Below, piece by piece: positions 8,748 to 20,141 of a stretch of DNA of 64,000 bases (position 1 is its first letter; each line of letters begins with the position of its first letter). The DNA lies in the NCBI GenBank assembly GCA_027717595.1, contig JALLOF010000004.1:35999-99998 (forward strand). Direction: 5' to 3'. A program made the position numbers and the translations under genes. This stretch comes from Nitrospinae bacterium AH_259_B05_G02_I21. GTDB taxonomy: Bacteria; JADFOP01. The notes under the pieces are model-generated. The model had not been told where the DNA came from. It saw nothing but the letters and a program-made list of their open reading frames with translations, and searched no databases.

Positions 8748-8802
8748 TATGATATACTAGCAAACGGGTACAACCGGAACGTACCGGACAGGAGGGCCTC
8801 TC

Positions 8803-9450
8803 ATGCCTTTGGTGCCCATCGTCGTAGAGCAGACCCAGCGGGGCGAGCGAGCCTACGACATCTATTCACGGCTCCTCAAGGACCGAATCATTTTCATCGG
8901 CACCCCCATCGAAGACACCCTCTCCAACCTCGTCATCGCCCAGCTGCTGTTCCTAGAGGCCGATGAGCCCGCCCAGGACATTCACATCTACATCAACTCC
9001 CCCGGGGGCATTGTCACCAGCGGGCTCGCCGTCTACGACACGATGCAGTACATCAGGTCCGATGTCTCGACTATCTGCATCGGGCAGGCCGCCAGCATGG
9101 GGGCGCTTCTGCTGGCCGCCGGGACCAAGGGCAAACGCTTCGCCCTGCCCAACGCCCGCATCATGCTCCACCAGCCGGCGGGCGGCTTCCAGGGCCCGGC
9201 CGCCGACATCGACATCCAGGCCCGCGAAATTCTTCGGGTGAAGGATACCTTGGACCAGGTGCTCGCCCGCCACACCGGCCAGGACGTGGAGACCATCAAG
9301 CGAGACACCGACCGGGACTTCTTCATGTCGGGCGGGGAGGCCAAGGACTACGGCATCATCGACGAGGTCATCGTCTCGAAGGACGGCCAGGAGGACGGCG
9401 GGAAGGCGAAGGCCTCCGAGGGCGAGGGCGAGACGAAATCGGAGGGATGA
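8803..9450 (+). CDS. clpP: ATP-dependent Clp protease proteolytic subunit
   Basis: A 215-residue serine peptidase of family S14 that forms the double-ring chamber fed by ClpX. The nucleophile Ser98 lies in [10 protein letters not shown] and the catalytic His123 in MLHQPAGG; the NSPGG oxyanion motif precedes them. The ATG follows AGGAGGG. The last 20 or so residues form a Glu/Lys/Gly-rich tail ([15 protein letters not shown]) that is longer than in E. coli ClpP. It lies 10 bases upstream of clpX, so both subunits come from one message. Confidence 0.97.
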   Translation: MPLVPIVVEQTQRGERAYDIYSRLLKDRIIFIGTPIEDTLSNLVIAQLLFLEADEPAQDIHIYINSPGGIVTSGLAVYDTMQYIRSDVSTICIGQAASMGALLLAAGTKGKRFALPNARIMLHQPAGGFQGPAADIDIQAREILRVKDTLDQVLARHTGQDVETIKRDTDRDFFMSGGEAKDYGIIDEVIVSKDGQEDGGKAKASEGEGETKSEG

Positions 9451-9460
9451 GGACGCCGCC

Positions 9461-10699
<1,239 letters not shown>

Positions 10700-10778
10700 T
10701 GGCGCCAGATGCAGCCCCCCCTCCATCCCCCCACGTCCCGCGACATGCCGCCACCCCCTGAAGAGAAGGTCGGCTAGC

Positions 10779-11195
10779 ATGCTCAAGAAGATCAACCACA
10801 TCGCGGTGGCCGTCAATGACGTCGAGGCCAGCTCCCGCCTCTTCAGCGAGGTGTTGGGGCTCCCCGGCGGGGGCATCGAGGTGTTTGATAACTTCGAGGT
10901 CAAGGTCGCCTTCTTCACCATCGGGGAGGTGAAGATCGAGCTCGTCGAGCCACTCAACCCCGAGGGGGGCCTCGCCAAGTTTCTGGCCAAACGGGGTGAG
11001 GGGGTCCACCACATCGCCTTCGACGTAGACGACGTGGCCGCCGCCCTCTCCCACTACAAAGCCAAGGGGGTGCGGCTCATCAACGAGCAGCCCGAGCCCG
11101 GCGCGAACGACACGCTGGTGGCCTTCCTCCACCCCAAGAGCACCGGCGGCGTGCTCCTGGAGCTTTGCCAGCCCGCCCCGCCTGCGGGTGGGTGA
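10779..11195 (+). CDS. mce: Methylmalonyl-CoA epimerase
   Basis: A 138-residue protein of the vicinal-oxygen-chelate fold. The start MLKKINHIAVAV, the central GEVKIELVEP and the segment EGVHHIAFDVDDV are typical of methylmalonyl-CoA epimerases, with metal-binding His and Glu residues in those segments. The enzyme interconverts (R)- and (S)-methylmalonyl-CoA in propionate and B12-dependent mutase metabolism. That fits the B12-dependent ribonucleotide reductase elsewhere in the window. No mutase gene is next to it. It follows clpX by 79 bases and may be on the same transcript. Confidence 0.88.
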   Translation: MLKKINHIAVAVNDVEASSRLFSEVLGLPGGGIEVFDNFEVKVAFFTIGEVKIELVEPLNPEGGLAKFLAKRGEGVHHIAFDVDDVAAALSHYKAKGVRLINEQPEPGANDTLVAFLHPKSTGGVLLELCQPAPPAGG

Positions 11196-11259
11196 TTTCC
11201 CCTTGACAACCCTCGGGCCGATGAATAAGGTAGATGGTGTCTGGGAGTCCTTGATCGTT

Positions 11260-11334
11260 AGGCACGTAGCTCAGGGGGAGAGCGCTTGCTTGACGCGCAA
11301 GAGGTCGGCGGTTCGAAACCGCCCGTGCCTACCA
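11260..11334 (+). tRNA. tRNA-Val(GAC)
   Basis: Acceptor AGGCACG pairs with CGTGCCT, anticodon stem CTTGC/GCAAG encloses GAC, T-arm GGCGG-TTCGAAA-CCGCC, encoded CCA. Confidence 0.94.
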
Positions 11335-11424
11335 CCTTCTTCTATAACCATTGCACCGCCTCCGATCTCTAGAGAGAGGATACCGTCAAGTCGGTGATTT
11401 CCTGCATTGCGGGATTGAAAGCGT

Positions 11425-11469
11425 AACGGCGTCGTGGACGGCCAACGGTCAGCCATGATGCCGTTTTTT
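11425..11469 (+). terminator. Intrinsic terminator or attenuator just upstream of thrS
   Basis: A 13-bp stem (11425-11437 with 11453-11465, including G-T pairs) with a 15-base loop runs into six T residues at 11464-11469. It lies 90 bases after tRNA-Val and ends 22 bases before the thrS start. It could end the tRNA transcript or act as an attenuator of the thrS-infC operon. No T-box consensus (AGGGTGGNACCGCG) is visible in the leader. Confidence 0.7.
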
Positions 11470-11491
11470 CCTCTGTGGATGGTTTCCCGGA

Positions 11492-13457
<1,966 letters not shown>

Positions 13458-13462
<5 letters not shown>

Positions 13463-13976
13463 CGAGAGACGACTGCGGGTCAATGAGATGATTCGGGTCA
13501 GCGAGGTTCGGCTCATCGACCCCGAAGGCAACCATGTCGGCGTCGTGCCCATCGAGGAGGCCCAACAGGCGGCCGAGGAGAGCGGCCTCGACCTCGTGGA
13601 GGTTTCCCCCGACGGCCGGCCGCCGGTCTGTAAGGTTATGGACTACGGCCGGTGGAAGTACCAGCAGGCCAAGCGGTCCCAGGAAGCCCGGCGCAAGCAA
13701 CACACCATCCAAGTCAAAGAAGTCAAGATGCGGCCCAAGACCGACGTGCACGACTACCAGTTCAAGCTCCGTCACGTCCGCCGCTTTCTCTCGGACGGCA
13801 ACAAGGCCAAGGTCACCATCCGCTTCAGGGGCCGGGAGATGGAGCACCCCGAGCGCGGTGAGGTCATCTTGAGGCGGGTGGCCGAGGAGGTCGAGGACCT
13901 GGGCACCATCGAGCAGCACCCGAAGCGGGAGGGCCGTGTCATGTCCATGGTTCTGGTTCCCAAGAGCACTCCCTGA
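13458..13976 (+). CDS. infC: Translation initiation factor IF-3 (AUU start)
   Basis: The IF-3 homology begins at ISERRLRVNEMIR, and the only sensible start is ATT at 13458, six bases after a strong GGAGGAGG; it overlaps the thrS stop (TAG at 13460-13462). This gives 172 residues, normal for IF-3. The conserved landmarks are EVRLID, DLVEVSP, PPVCKVMDYG and the C-terminal RFRGREMEHP. AUU starts on infC are known from E. coli, where IF-3 rejects its own start codon and so limits its own synthesis; the same control is likely here. The nearest in-frame ATG would cut off 11 conserved residues. Confidence 0.93.
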
Positions 13977-14041
13977 GCGAACCCCCCGACCGGCTCTGCG
14001 GGCTCCCACCCCGGATGCGATACCACGCCTGCGTTTTTGCC

Positions 14042-14070
14042 TTGCCTTTTCACCGCGCCTTTGGTATAGA
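14042..14070 (+). promoter_or_regulatory. Probable promoter upstream of rpmI
   Basis: TTGCCT (14042-14047), a 17-base spacer and TATAGA (14065-14070) lie 35 bases before the rpmI start, in the 129-base gap after infC. It would give the L35/L20 genes transcription independent of thrS. Confidence 0.45.
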
Positions 14071-14105
14071 TGCGCCCTCAGTGTGAAGTATGACGGAGAA
14101 GTCCC

Positions 14106-14303
14106 ATGCCCAAGATAAAGACGAACAAGGCGGCCGCCAAGCGGTTTAAAAAAACGGCCAGGGGTAAGTGGAAGCGCCGCAAGTCCAACGCCAGCCACAT
14201 CCTTACCAAGAAGACGACGGGGCGCAAGCGCTCGCTGCGCCGCTCAACCCTGGTCAGCAAGGCCGACAGCAAGCGGGTAGCGCGCATGCTGCCCTACGCC
14301 TGA
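14106..14303 (+). CDS. rpmI: 50S ribosomal protein L35
   Basis: A 65-residue, very basic protein with the family start [17 protein letters not shown] and the HILTKKT and KRSLRRST segments, full length. It binds 23S rRNA. It lies in the conserved infC-rpmI-rplT order, 9 bases before rplT, and is preceded by GACGGAGAAG as ribosome site. Confidence 0.97.
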   Translation: MPKIKTNKAAAKRFKKTARGKWKRRKSNASHILTKKTTGRKRSLRRSTLVSKADSKRVARMLPYA

Positions 14304-14312
14304 GAGATTCCC

Positions 14313-14672
14313 ATGACGAGAGCCACCAGCGGGCCCACCACCCGGCGCCGACACAAGAAGATCATCAAGCAGGCCAAGGGCTACTACGGGATGCGCCGCA
14401 CGAGCTACCGCAGGGCCCGAGAGGCGGTCGAGCGGGCGCTCAAGTACGCTTACCGCGACCGCCGCCAGCGCAAGCGCCAGTTCCGCCGCCTCTGGGTGGT
14501 GCGCATCAACGCCGCCGCCCGCCTCAACGGCCTCACCTACGGCCAACTCATCCACGGTCTCAAGCGGGCCGACGTGGCCCTCGACCGCAAAGTGCTCGCC
14601 CACCTGGCCGTCCACGATCCCGAGGCGTTCGGCCAGATCGCCGAGAGGGCGAAGGCCGCCCTGGCTGCTTAA
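14313..14672 (+). CDS. rplT: 50S ribosomal protein L20
   Basis: A 119-residue protein with the L20 landmarks [33 protein letters not shown] and RINAAAR, full length. L20 is needed early in 50S assembly and in other bacteria represses the infC-rpmI-rplT operon by binding its leader. Whether that control exists here cannot be judged from the short gap upstream of rpmI. Confidence 0.97.
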   Translation: MTRATSGPTTRRRHKKIIKQAKGYYGMRRTSYRRAREAVERALKYAYRDRRQRKRQFRRLWVVRINAAARLNGLTYGQLIHGLKRADVALDRKVLAHLAVHDPEAFGQIAERAKAALAA

Positions 14673-14697
14673 GCTCCCACCTTCCAGGTAAGCTCCG

Positions 14698-14726
14698 TTG
14701 CGCCATCCTGGCAAATGTGCTTTAAT
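14698..14726 (+). promoter_or_regulatory. Possible promoter of pheST
   Basis: TTGCGC (14698-14703), a 17-base spacer and TTTAAT (14721-14726) lie 30 bases before the pheS start. No attenuator or leader peptide rich in Phe is visible. Confidence 0.35.
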
Positions 14727-14755
14727 ACGGCCCGCTTTGCACACCCCGGAATCCG

Positions 14756-15778
14756 ATGCTCCAGCAACTCTCCCAACTTGAGCAAGAAGCCCTCGCGGCC
14801 TTGGCCGATGCCACGAGCGCCGAGGCCGTCCACACCGTGCGGGTCCGCTTCCTGGGCCGGCGGGGGAAGCTGACCAGCTTACTTAAGGCAATGGGCCAGC
14901 TGCCCGCCGAGCAGCGGCCCGAGGTCGGCCGTCTTACCAACGAGGTCAAGGTCCGCCTCGAAGAGGAGGTCTCCCGCAGGCTCAAGGCCATCGAGGAAGA
15001 GGCCCTCACCGAGGCCCTCCTGACCGGCCCGGTGGACGTCACCCTGCCTGGCCGGCGCCCGCCCCTCGGGCACCTCCACCCCCTAACCCAGGTCCTCGAA
15101 GAGATTATCGCCATCTTCACCAGCCTCAACTTCACCGTGGCCGAGGGGCCCGAGATCGAGACCGACTGGTACTGCTTCGAGGCGCTCAACATGCCCAAGG
15201 ACCATCCGGCCCGCGACATGCAGGACACCTTCTACGTGGCCGACGAGGTCGTGCTGAGAACCCACACCTCCTCGGTGCAGATAAGGGTCATGGAGCACCA
15301 CCCTCCGCCGGTACGCGTCATCTCGCCCGGCAAGGTCTACCGCTGCGATGCCGACATAACCCACTCGCCGATGTTCCACCAGGTGGAGGGCCTGCTGGTG
15401 GACGAGCCGGGCCGGGTCACGTTCGGGGACCTCAAAGGGGTGCTGGAGCTCTTCGCCCACAGGATGTTCGGTCCCGAGACGGCCGTGCGCTTCCGACCGA
15501 GCTTCTTTCCCTACACCGAGCCGAGCGCCGAGGTCGACATCCAGTGCGTCGGCTGCCGTGGCGGAGGGTGTCGGCTCTGCAAGGGCTCAGGCTGGCTCGA
15601 GATTCTAGGCAGCGGCATGGTCGACCCCAACGTCTTCGCCGCCGTCGGCTACGACCCCGAGAGCGTGGTCGGGTTCGCCTTCGGCATGGGGGTGGAGCGG
15701 ATAGCCATGCTGAAGTACGGCATCGACGACATCCGCCTCTTCTTCGAGAATGACGCCCGCTTTCTGGCCCAATTCTGA
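14756..15778 (+). CDS. pheS: Phenylalanyl-tRNA synthetase alpha subunit
   Basis: A 340-residue class II catalytic subunit. It has an N-terminal coiled coil that contacts tRNA (about 1-85), then the catalytic core beginning HPLTQVLEEI and continuing with DTFYV, LRTHTSSVQIR, GKVYRCDADITHSPMFHQVEG and the motif 3 GMGVERIAML. A CVGC-x4-GC-x2-C segment near residue 262 is also common in the family. The start is the ATG at 14756. It works with PheT as an alpha2-beta2 enzyme; pheT starts 10 bases after its stop. Confidence 0.97.
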   Translation: MLQQLSQLEQEALAALADATSAEAVHTVRVRFLGRRGKLTSLLKAMGQLPAEQRPEVGRLTNEVKVRLEEEVSRRLKAIEEEALTEALLTGPVDVTLPGRRPPLGHLHPLTQVLEEIIAIFTSLNFTVAEGPEIETDWYCFEALNMPKDHPARDMQDTFYVADEVVLRTHTSSVQIRVMEHHPPPVRVISPGKVYRCDADITHSPMFHQVEGLLVDEPGRVTFGDLKGVLELFAHRMFGPETAVRFRPSFFPYTEPSAEVDIQCVGCRGGGCRLCKGSGWLEILGSGMVDPNVFAAVGYDPESVVGFAFGMGVERIAMLKYGIDDIRLFFENDARFLAQF

Positions 15779-15787
15779 GGTCGTCTG

Positions 15788-17872
15788 ATGAAGGTCAGCC
15801 TCGCCTGGTTGCGCCGCTATGTGGAGGTGGACCTCGAGCCCGAGGCCCTGGCCGAGGCCCTCACCATGGTCGGCCTCGAAGTCGGGGTCCTCGAGAGGGT
15901 GGACCAGGGCCAAGGCCCGCCTGACGTGGTCTTCGATCTTGACCTCACACCCAACCGGGCCGATTGCCTCTCGCACATCGGTGTGGCCCGTGAGGTGGCG
16001 GCCATCACCGCCGTCCCCATCACCCTGCCCGAGGCGGCGCTCGCCGAGGCCCCGCCGGGCGTGGAGACCTTCACCCGCATTGACATCGAGGACCCCGAAG
16101 GGTGCCCCCGCTACGTGGGCCGCATCATCCGGGACGTCACCATCGGCCCCTCGCCCCCCTGGCTCCAAGAAGCCCTCGCCGCCGTGGGTCTTAGGCCCAT
16201 CAACAACGTGGTCGATGCGACGAACTTCGTCCTCATGGAATGGGGCCAGCCGCTGCACGCCTTCGACCGCGACGCTTTGGCCGAGGGCCGCATCGTCGTG
16301 CGCCGGGCCCGCCAAGGCGAGACCATCACGACCATCGACGAGGAGGAGCGCGCCCTGGAGCCCACCATGCTGGTCATCGCCGACGCTGAGAGGCCCGTCG
16401 CCGTGGCCGGGGTCATGGGAGGGCAAGCCACGGAGGTCACGGAGGCCACCCGGACGGTTCTGCTCGAGAGCGCTTACTTCGACCCGCTGACCGTCCGCCG
16501 CTGCGCCAAGCGCCTCAAGCTCCACACCGAAAGCTCCCACCGCTTCGAGCGGGGCGTGGACCCCGAGACGGTCTTGACGGCCAGCGCGAGGGCGGCGGCG
16601 CTAATCGCCGAGGTCGGCGGGGGCACGGTGGCCCAAGGCGTCATCGATGTCTACCCCAGACCCATCGAGCGCCCGGACGTCACCCTTCGGGTCTCGCATA
16701 CCAACACGGTGCTCGGGCTCGAGCTGGCGGCCGAGGAAATCGCCGAGACCTGCCGCCGCGTGGGGCTGGAGCTTGTCTCCACCGAGGACAACGAGCGGCT
16801 TACCTTCCACGTCCCCTCGCACAGAGTGGACCTGGAGCGGGAGGTGGACCTGATCGAGGAGGTGGCCCGCCTCAACGGCTACGACCAGGTTCCCGCCACC
16901 CTGCCGGCAAGCCGATCCGTAGGCGAGGCCCACCCCCCGACGTTGGCCTGGGCCCGGCGCCTCCGGGAGTCCCTGGCCGGCTGCGGGCTCTCCGAGGCCA
17001 TCAACTACAGCTTCATCGGCACCGAGGACCTGGCCTACTGCCGCCTCGGCGAGGACCACCCGCTGGCCCGGGCCATCCCCTTGCAAAACCCCCTGAGCGC
17101 CGAGCAGGCCGTCATGCGCACGACCCTGCTTCCGAGCCTCCTGAGGGGATGCGCCCTGAATGCCAGCCGCCGGGTCGAGAGCTACCGCGTCTTCGAGCTC
17201 TCCCAGGTCTTTTTCCCTGGGACCGGGGAGACGGGGGCGCAAGAGCATGGCCGGGTGTCGGGCATACTCATGGGCTTTGTGGAAGATCCCCTCTGGAGCG
17301 AGATGGTGGAGCCGGCGGGGTTCTTCGACGTCAAGGGGGTGGTGGAGACGCTCTGCGAGGCCCTCCGAGTCCCCCTCGATGAGTGGCGGCCCGCCGACCA
17401 CCCGACCTTCCACCCCCTGCGGGCGGCCACACCGGTCAGCGGCGGGAAGCCCCTCGGCGTGGTGGGAGATATTCACCCCGCCGTCGCCAGGGCCTTCGAC
17501 CTGCCGGAGGCCGTCGTGGCCTTCGAGCTCGACGTGGAGGCCCTACGCACCTCCCAACTACCATCGGTCGAATTCGACCCCCTGCCCCGTTTCCCGGCCA
17601 TCCTCAGAGACCTGGCCGTGGTGGTGGACGACGCGGTCCCGACGGCGGCGGTCGAGCGGGTCATTCGCGAATCGGGGGGGCCGTGGCTCGAGGCCTGCAC
17701 ACTCTTCGACATCTACACGGGCGAGCCGATTGCGGCGGGCAAGAAGAGTCTCGCCTTCGGCCTCACCTACCGGGCGGACGACCGCACGCTGACCGACGAG
17801 GAGGTCGCCGAGGTCCACGCCTCCGTCGTCGCCCGCCTCGAGGAGGCCCTCGGGGCCTCGCTCCGGGCGTGA
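15788..17872 (+). CDS. pheT: Phenylalanyl-tRNA synthetase beta subunit lacking the N-terminal tRNA-binding domain
   Basis: The start MKVSLAWLRRYVEVD, the B3/B4 editing region, the B5 domain (PSHRVDLEREVDLIEEVARLNGYD) and the C-terminal ferredoxin-like anticodon domain (FPAILRDLAVVVDD) are all present. The EMAP-II/OB tRNA-binding domain that normally occupies about residues 40-150 is missing: the first 38 residues run through a 10-residue linker straight into DLDLTPNRADCLSH. The protein is therefore 694 residues instead of about 800. The reading frame is otherwise clean, so this looks like a natural domain loss. The OB domain is not needed for catalysis in known enzymes but aids tRNA binding. 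Confidence 0.93.
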   Translation: MKVSLAWLRRYVEVDLEPEALAEALTMVGLEVGVLERVDQGQGPPDVVFDLDLTPNRADCLSHIGVAREVAAITAVPITLPEAALAEAPPGVETFTRIDIEDPEGCPRYVGRIIRDVTIGPSPPWLQEALAAVGLRPINNVVDATNFVLMEWGQPLHAFDRDALAEGRIVVRRARQGETITTIDEEERALEPTMLVIADAERPVAVAGVMGGQATEVTEATRTVLLESAYFDPLTVRRCAKRLKLHTESSHRFERGVDPETVLTASARAAALIAEVGGGTVAQGVIDVYPRPIERPDVTLRVSHTNTVLGLELAAEEIAETCRRVGLELVSTEDNERLTFHVPSHRVDLEREVDLIEEVARLNGYDQVPATLPASRSVGEAHPPTLAWARRLRESLAGCGLSEAINYSFIGTEDLAYCRLGEDHPLARAIPLQNPLSAEQAVMRTTLLPSLLRGCALNASRRVESYRVFELSQVFFPGTGETGAQEHGRVSGILMGFVEDPLWSEMVEPAGFFDVKGVVETLCEALRVPLDEWRPADHPTFHPLRAATPVSGGKPLGVVGDIHPAVARAFDLPEAVVAFELDVEALRTSQLPSVEFDPLPRFPAILRDLAVVVDDAVPTAAVERVIRESGGPWLEACTLFDIYTGEPIAAGKKSLAFGLTYRADDRTLTDEEVAEVHASVVARLEEALGASLRA

Positions 17873-17891
17873 GGCTCCCATATGAGCCGCC

Positions 17892-17921
17892 TTGACAGGC
17901 TTCCCGGCACGGTGCTATAGA
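17892..17921 (+). promoter_or_regulatory. Sigma70-type promoter upstream of the zapB-like gene
   Basis: A perfect TTGACA (17892-17897), an 18-base spacer and TATAGA (17916-17921) lie 39 bases upstream of the coiled-coil gene. Confidence 0.6.
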
Positions 17922-17959
17922 AGGGCCGTCACACCGTACATAGAGACGGATAGAAACCC

Positions 17960-18292
17960 ATGAGCCTCGAGACCTTCACAAAGCTGGAGCGCCGGATCGA
18001 AGAGGCTGCCGACCGCCTCAAGACCCTCACAGCCGAACGGGCGACCCTCGCGGGGCGCCTAGAGGAGATGGAGGCCCGCCTGAAGACTCAACAGGACGAG
18101 ATCGATCGGCTCAGGGGTGCCGAGGGCACGGGAGAGGCCGAACGGGGCAAGCTCCAGGACGAGATGGAGGCGATGCGACGGCGCCAAGCCGAGGTCGAAG
18201 CGGCGGCCAGCCGGCTCCAGGACGAGCGTCAGACCATCCGCGAGCGGGTGGAGACGATGCTCGCCCGCCTGGAGAAGCTAAACCTCGACTGA
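17960..18292 (+). CDS. Coiled-coil protein, ZapB-like
   Basis: A 110-residue protein that is predicted to be one long coiled coil: heptads rich in Leu, Glu, Arg and Gln run from about residue 8 to 105 with one Gly break (GAEGTGEAERG). There is no signal peptide or catalytic motif. It lies 21 bases upstream of zapA, and short coiled coils in this position are usually ZapB-type proteins that bridge ZapA and the division ring. Sequence similarity to ZapB is only of the low-complexity coiled-coil kind, so the role rests on position. Confidence 0.6.
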   Translation: MSLETFTKLERRIEEAADRLKTLTAERATLAGRLEEMEARLKTQQDEIDRLRGAEGTGEAERGKLQDEMEAMRRRQAEVEAAASRLQDERQTIRERVETMLARLEKLNLD

Positions 18293-18313
18293 GCCGCTCT
18301 AGGAGCGCTGCCT

Positions 18314-18607
18314 GTGACGCAACCGATTGATATTGAAATATTCGGGCGGACCTACAAGGTCAAAGGCGAGAAGGACGCCGCCTACACCCGCCAGCTTGCG
18401 GCGTACGTCGATGAACAGATGCGGGCCGTGGCTGAGCGCTCCCCATCGTCTGCCTCCCCGCTCCAGATCGCCGTTCTCACCCTCCTGCAAATCTCCAACG
18501 AGCTGTTCGAGACCCAAGACGATCTGGAGCAAAGCTCCACGACCATCCAGAACAAATCCGAAGAGCTCATGGAACTGCTCGACGCCTCGCTCAGCGAGGG
18601 CAAATAG
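18314..18607 (+). CDS. zapA: Cell division protein ZapA
   Basis: A 97-residue protein starting with GTG at 18314. The N-terminal IEIFGRTYKVKG strand pair and the segment AAYVDEQMRAVAERSP are the ZapA signature, followed by a long C-terminal coiled coil. ZapA binds FtsZ and stabilises the Z-ring. It follows the ZapB-like gene under what looks like one promoter. I looked for a 6S RNA downstream, where it often sits, but only 64 bases separate zapA from the next convergent gene. Confidence 0.88.
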   Translation: MTQPIDIEIFGRTYKVKGEKDAAYTRQLAAYVDEQMRAVAERSPSSASPLQIAVLTLLQISNELFETQDDLEQSSTTIQNKSEELMELLDASLSEGK

Positions 18608-18618
18608 TCCTCTTCCTT

Positions 18619-18644
18619 TCACCGGCGACGACGCAAGCCGGTGA
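18619..18644. terminator. Hairpin between convergent zapA and the next gene
   Basis: TCACCGGC (18619-18626) pairs perfectly with GCCGGTGA (18637-18644) around a 10-base loop. There is no T-run, but the site lies between two convergent genes, so a bidirectional termination role is plausible. Confidence 0.4.
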
Positions 18645-18671
18645 GCCGTCCCTGATCATCCTGCTGAGAAA

Positions 18672-20141
18672 TTACTGACGCTCGGAGCTGTGCTGTTGCA
18701 ACGCCTCCAGCTCCTGCCGAAGGGCCTCGGTGCGGGCTCGAACGGCGGCGAGCTCGGCCTCCATCTCTTCGAGCGACCGCCGCCTCTGTGACGAGGGTTT
18801 GGGGGCCAGGACGGTGATTTCCCCCTGCGGCGCGCCGGCGGGTGCGCCCTTCACGCCCCGTCGCGCGAGCTCCACTTCCAGCGCCTCGGTCTTGGTCCTG
18901 TCCGACTCCTGCTGCTGCTGTCTCAGGGAGGTCGGAACCTTCGGCTCGACCACGACGGGCCACGTCTTGGTCGGCTTCCCCGAAGGCGAGGAGGCGAGCG
19001 GCGGGCCGGCCGGATTCCAGGCCGAGCCGACGGATGGGCTCCGGAGCTGGAGGTTCTCTGGACGCACCTCCCGCACCTGCCCCGACGACCCTCCTCGTGT
19101 GGAGGTCACCGAAGCGGCGCCCGCCCGCCATTCGCCGGGCGCTGAGGAGGTCTGCTTGGGCCCCGTGGCCGTCTGCGCAGGAGGAGGCGAGGCTTTGGGC
19201 CCCGAGCCTATCTGCCGCTCCAGCGCCTGCTCGAGGGCCTCGGTCTGGACCTGGTCCTGCCTCTCCTGCTCGCGGCGCATATAGGGGTCGTCACGCCGGC
19301 CTCTACGCCCCCTGCGGGTCGAGAGGCCGCCGACTCCCCCAAGCCCGATGCCGATCCGGGGTCGAACGCCCCCCGAGCCGATGCCGATGCCGATGCTGTA
19401 GGAGGGGCGGGCCACGGCGGGCGGCGAGACCGACGGCCTGGGTGGCCGCATGCGGCGAGCCGCCACCAGGTCGGGCCAGATGGTGCTCAACGGAACGGCG
19501 ACCACGGCCCCGGGGGCGGAGCCGGGTGGCGGGGCCAATGTCGAGACCATGGCGGCGAGGTTGCCCGCCTCATCGAGCAGGGGGCTTCGCAAGAGGCCGG
19601 CCCCGAGGGTGGGCGTCACCACCAGGACGCGCTGCAGCCGCCTGCCTGAGGGCAGCTTAAGCTCTACGACATCGGCCACCACGGCCCTGGCGACGGTCGG
19701 CTGGCCGCCTGTAACGGGACCCGGGCCAAAGAGGGCCTCGCCTGGACGCAGCCCACCACCGCGCCGCCAGCCTACCGTCGGGAAGAGCGGCATGGGCTCG
19801 AGGAGGCGAACGATGACGTACCCCACCTCCTCATCCCTCCAGACGAGCCAGCCCTCGGCGGAGCGCCGATCGGTCCACTCGAGCTTCACCTCCGAGCCCA
19901 ACCCGGCCTGCCCGAGCCCCGAGGCTGGGGCGACGACGAGGCCGTCGGCGGCGACGACGAAGCCGCTGGAGACTTTCTTGGTGCCGAGGAGGAACGCCGG
20001 GCGGTGGAGGTCCACCAGGATGGATTGGATGCGGTGAGCAAGCGGAAGGGCCACCTGCCCGCTGGCGGCGACCGCGAGGCCGGCAAACGTCACAAGGCCC
20101 GCAACGAGCAGAGCCCCTATGGCGAGCGACCGTCTAAGCAT
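18672..20141 (-). CDS. Secreted trypsin-fold protein without catalytic residues (putative pseudo-protease)
   Basis: The 489-residue product starts with a signal peptide or membrane anchor (basic MLRRS, then a hydrophobic stretch to about residue 27, ending AVAASG). Residues 55-230 follow the layout of HtrA-like trypsin domains: SSGFVVAADGLVVAP, then EVGYVIVRLLEP and a late strand GNLAAMVSTL. The catalytic residues are absent: the usual N-A-H-V-V block reads PASGL, and the G-N-S-G-G-P block reads GAGLLRSP. Next come a Gly/Ile/Arg-rich segment (about 247-285), a low-complexity Pro/Ser/Gln region, and a coiled coil at the end. No PDZ domain is seen. It is probably a periplasmic binding or scaffold protein, and its function is unknown. 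Confidence 0.65.
   Translation of the reverse strand: MLRRSLAIGALLVAGLVTFAGLAVAASGQVALPLAHRIQSILVDLHRPAFLLGTKKVSSGFVVAADGLVVAPASGLGQAGLGSEVKLEWTDRRSAEGWLVWRDEEVGYVIVRLLEPMPLFPTVGWRRGGGLRPGEALFGPGPVTGGQPTVARAVVADVVELKLPSGRRLQRVLVVTPTLGAGLLRSPLLDEAGNLAAMVSTLAPPPGSAPGAVVAVPLSTIWPDLVAARRMRPPRPSVSPPAVARPSYSIGIGIGSGGVRPRIGIGLGGVGGLSTRRGRRGRRDDPYMRREQERQDQVQTEALEQALERQIGSGPKASPPPAQTATGPKQTSSAPGEWRAGAASVTSTRGGSSGQVREVRPENLQLRSPSVGSAWNPAGPPLASSPSGKPTKTWPVVVEPKVPTSLRQQQQESDRTKTEALEVELARRGVKGAPAGAPQGEITVLAPKPSSQRRRSLEEMEAELAAVRARTEALRQELEALQQHSSERQ

Noticed and set aside
11335..11424. T-box riboswitch upstream of thrS
   Set aside because: The AGGGTGGNACCGCG antiterminator sequence is missing and the leader is too short.
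18608..18671. 6S RNA downstream of zapA
   Set aside because: The gap is only 64 bases, too short for the about 180-base RNA.
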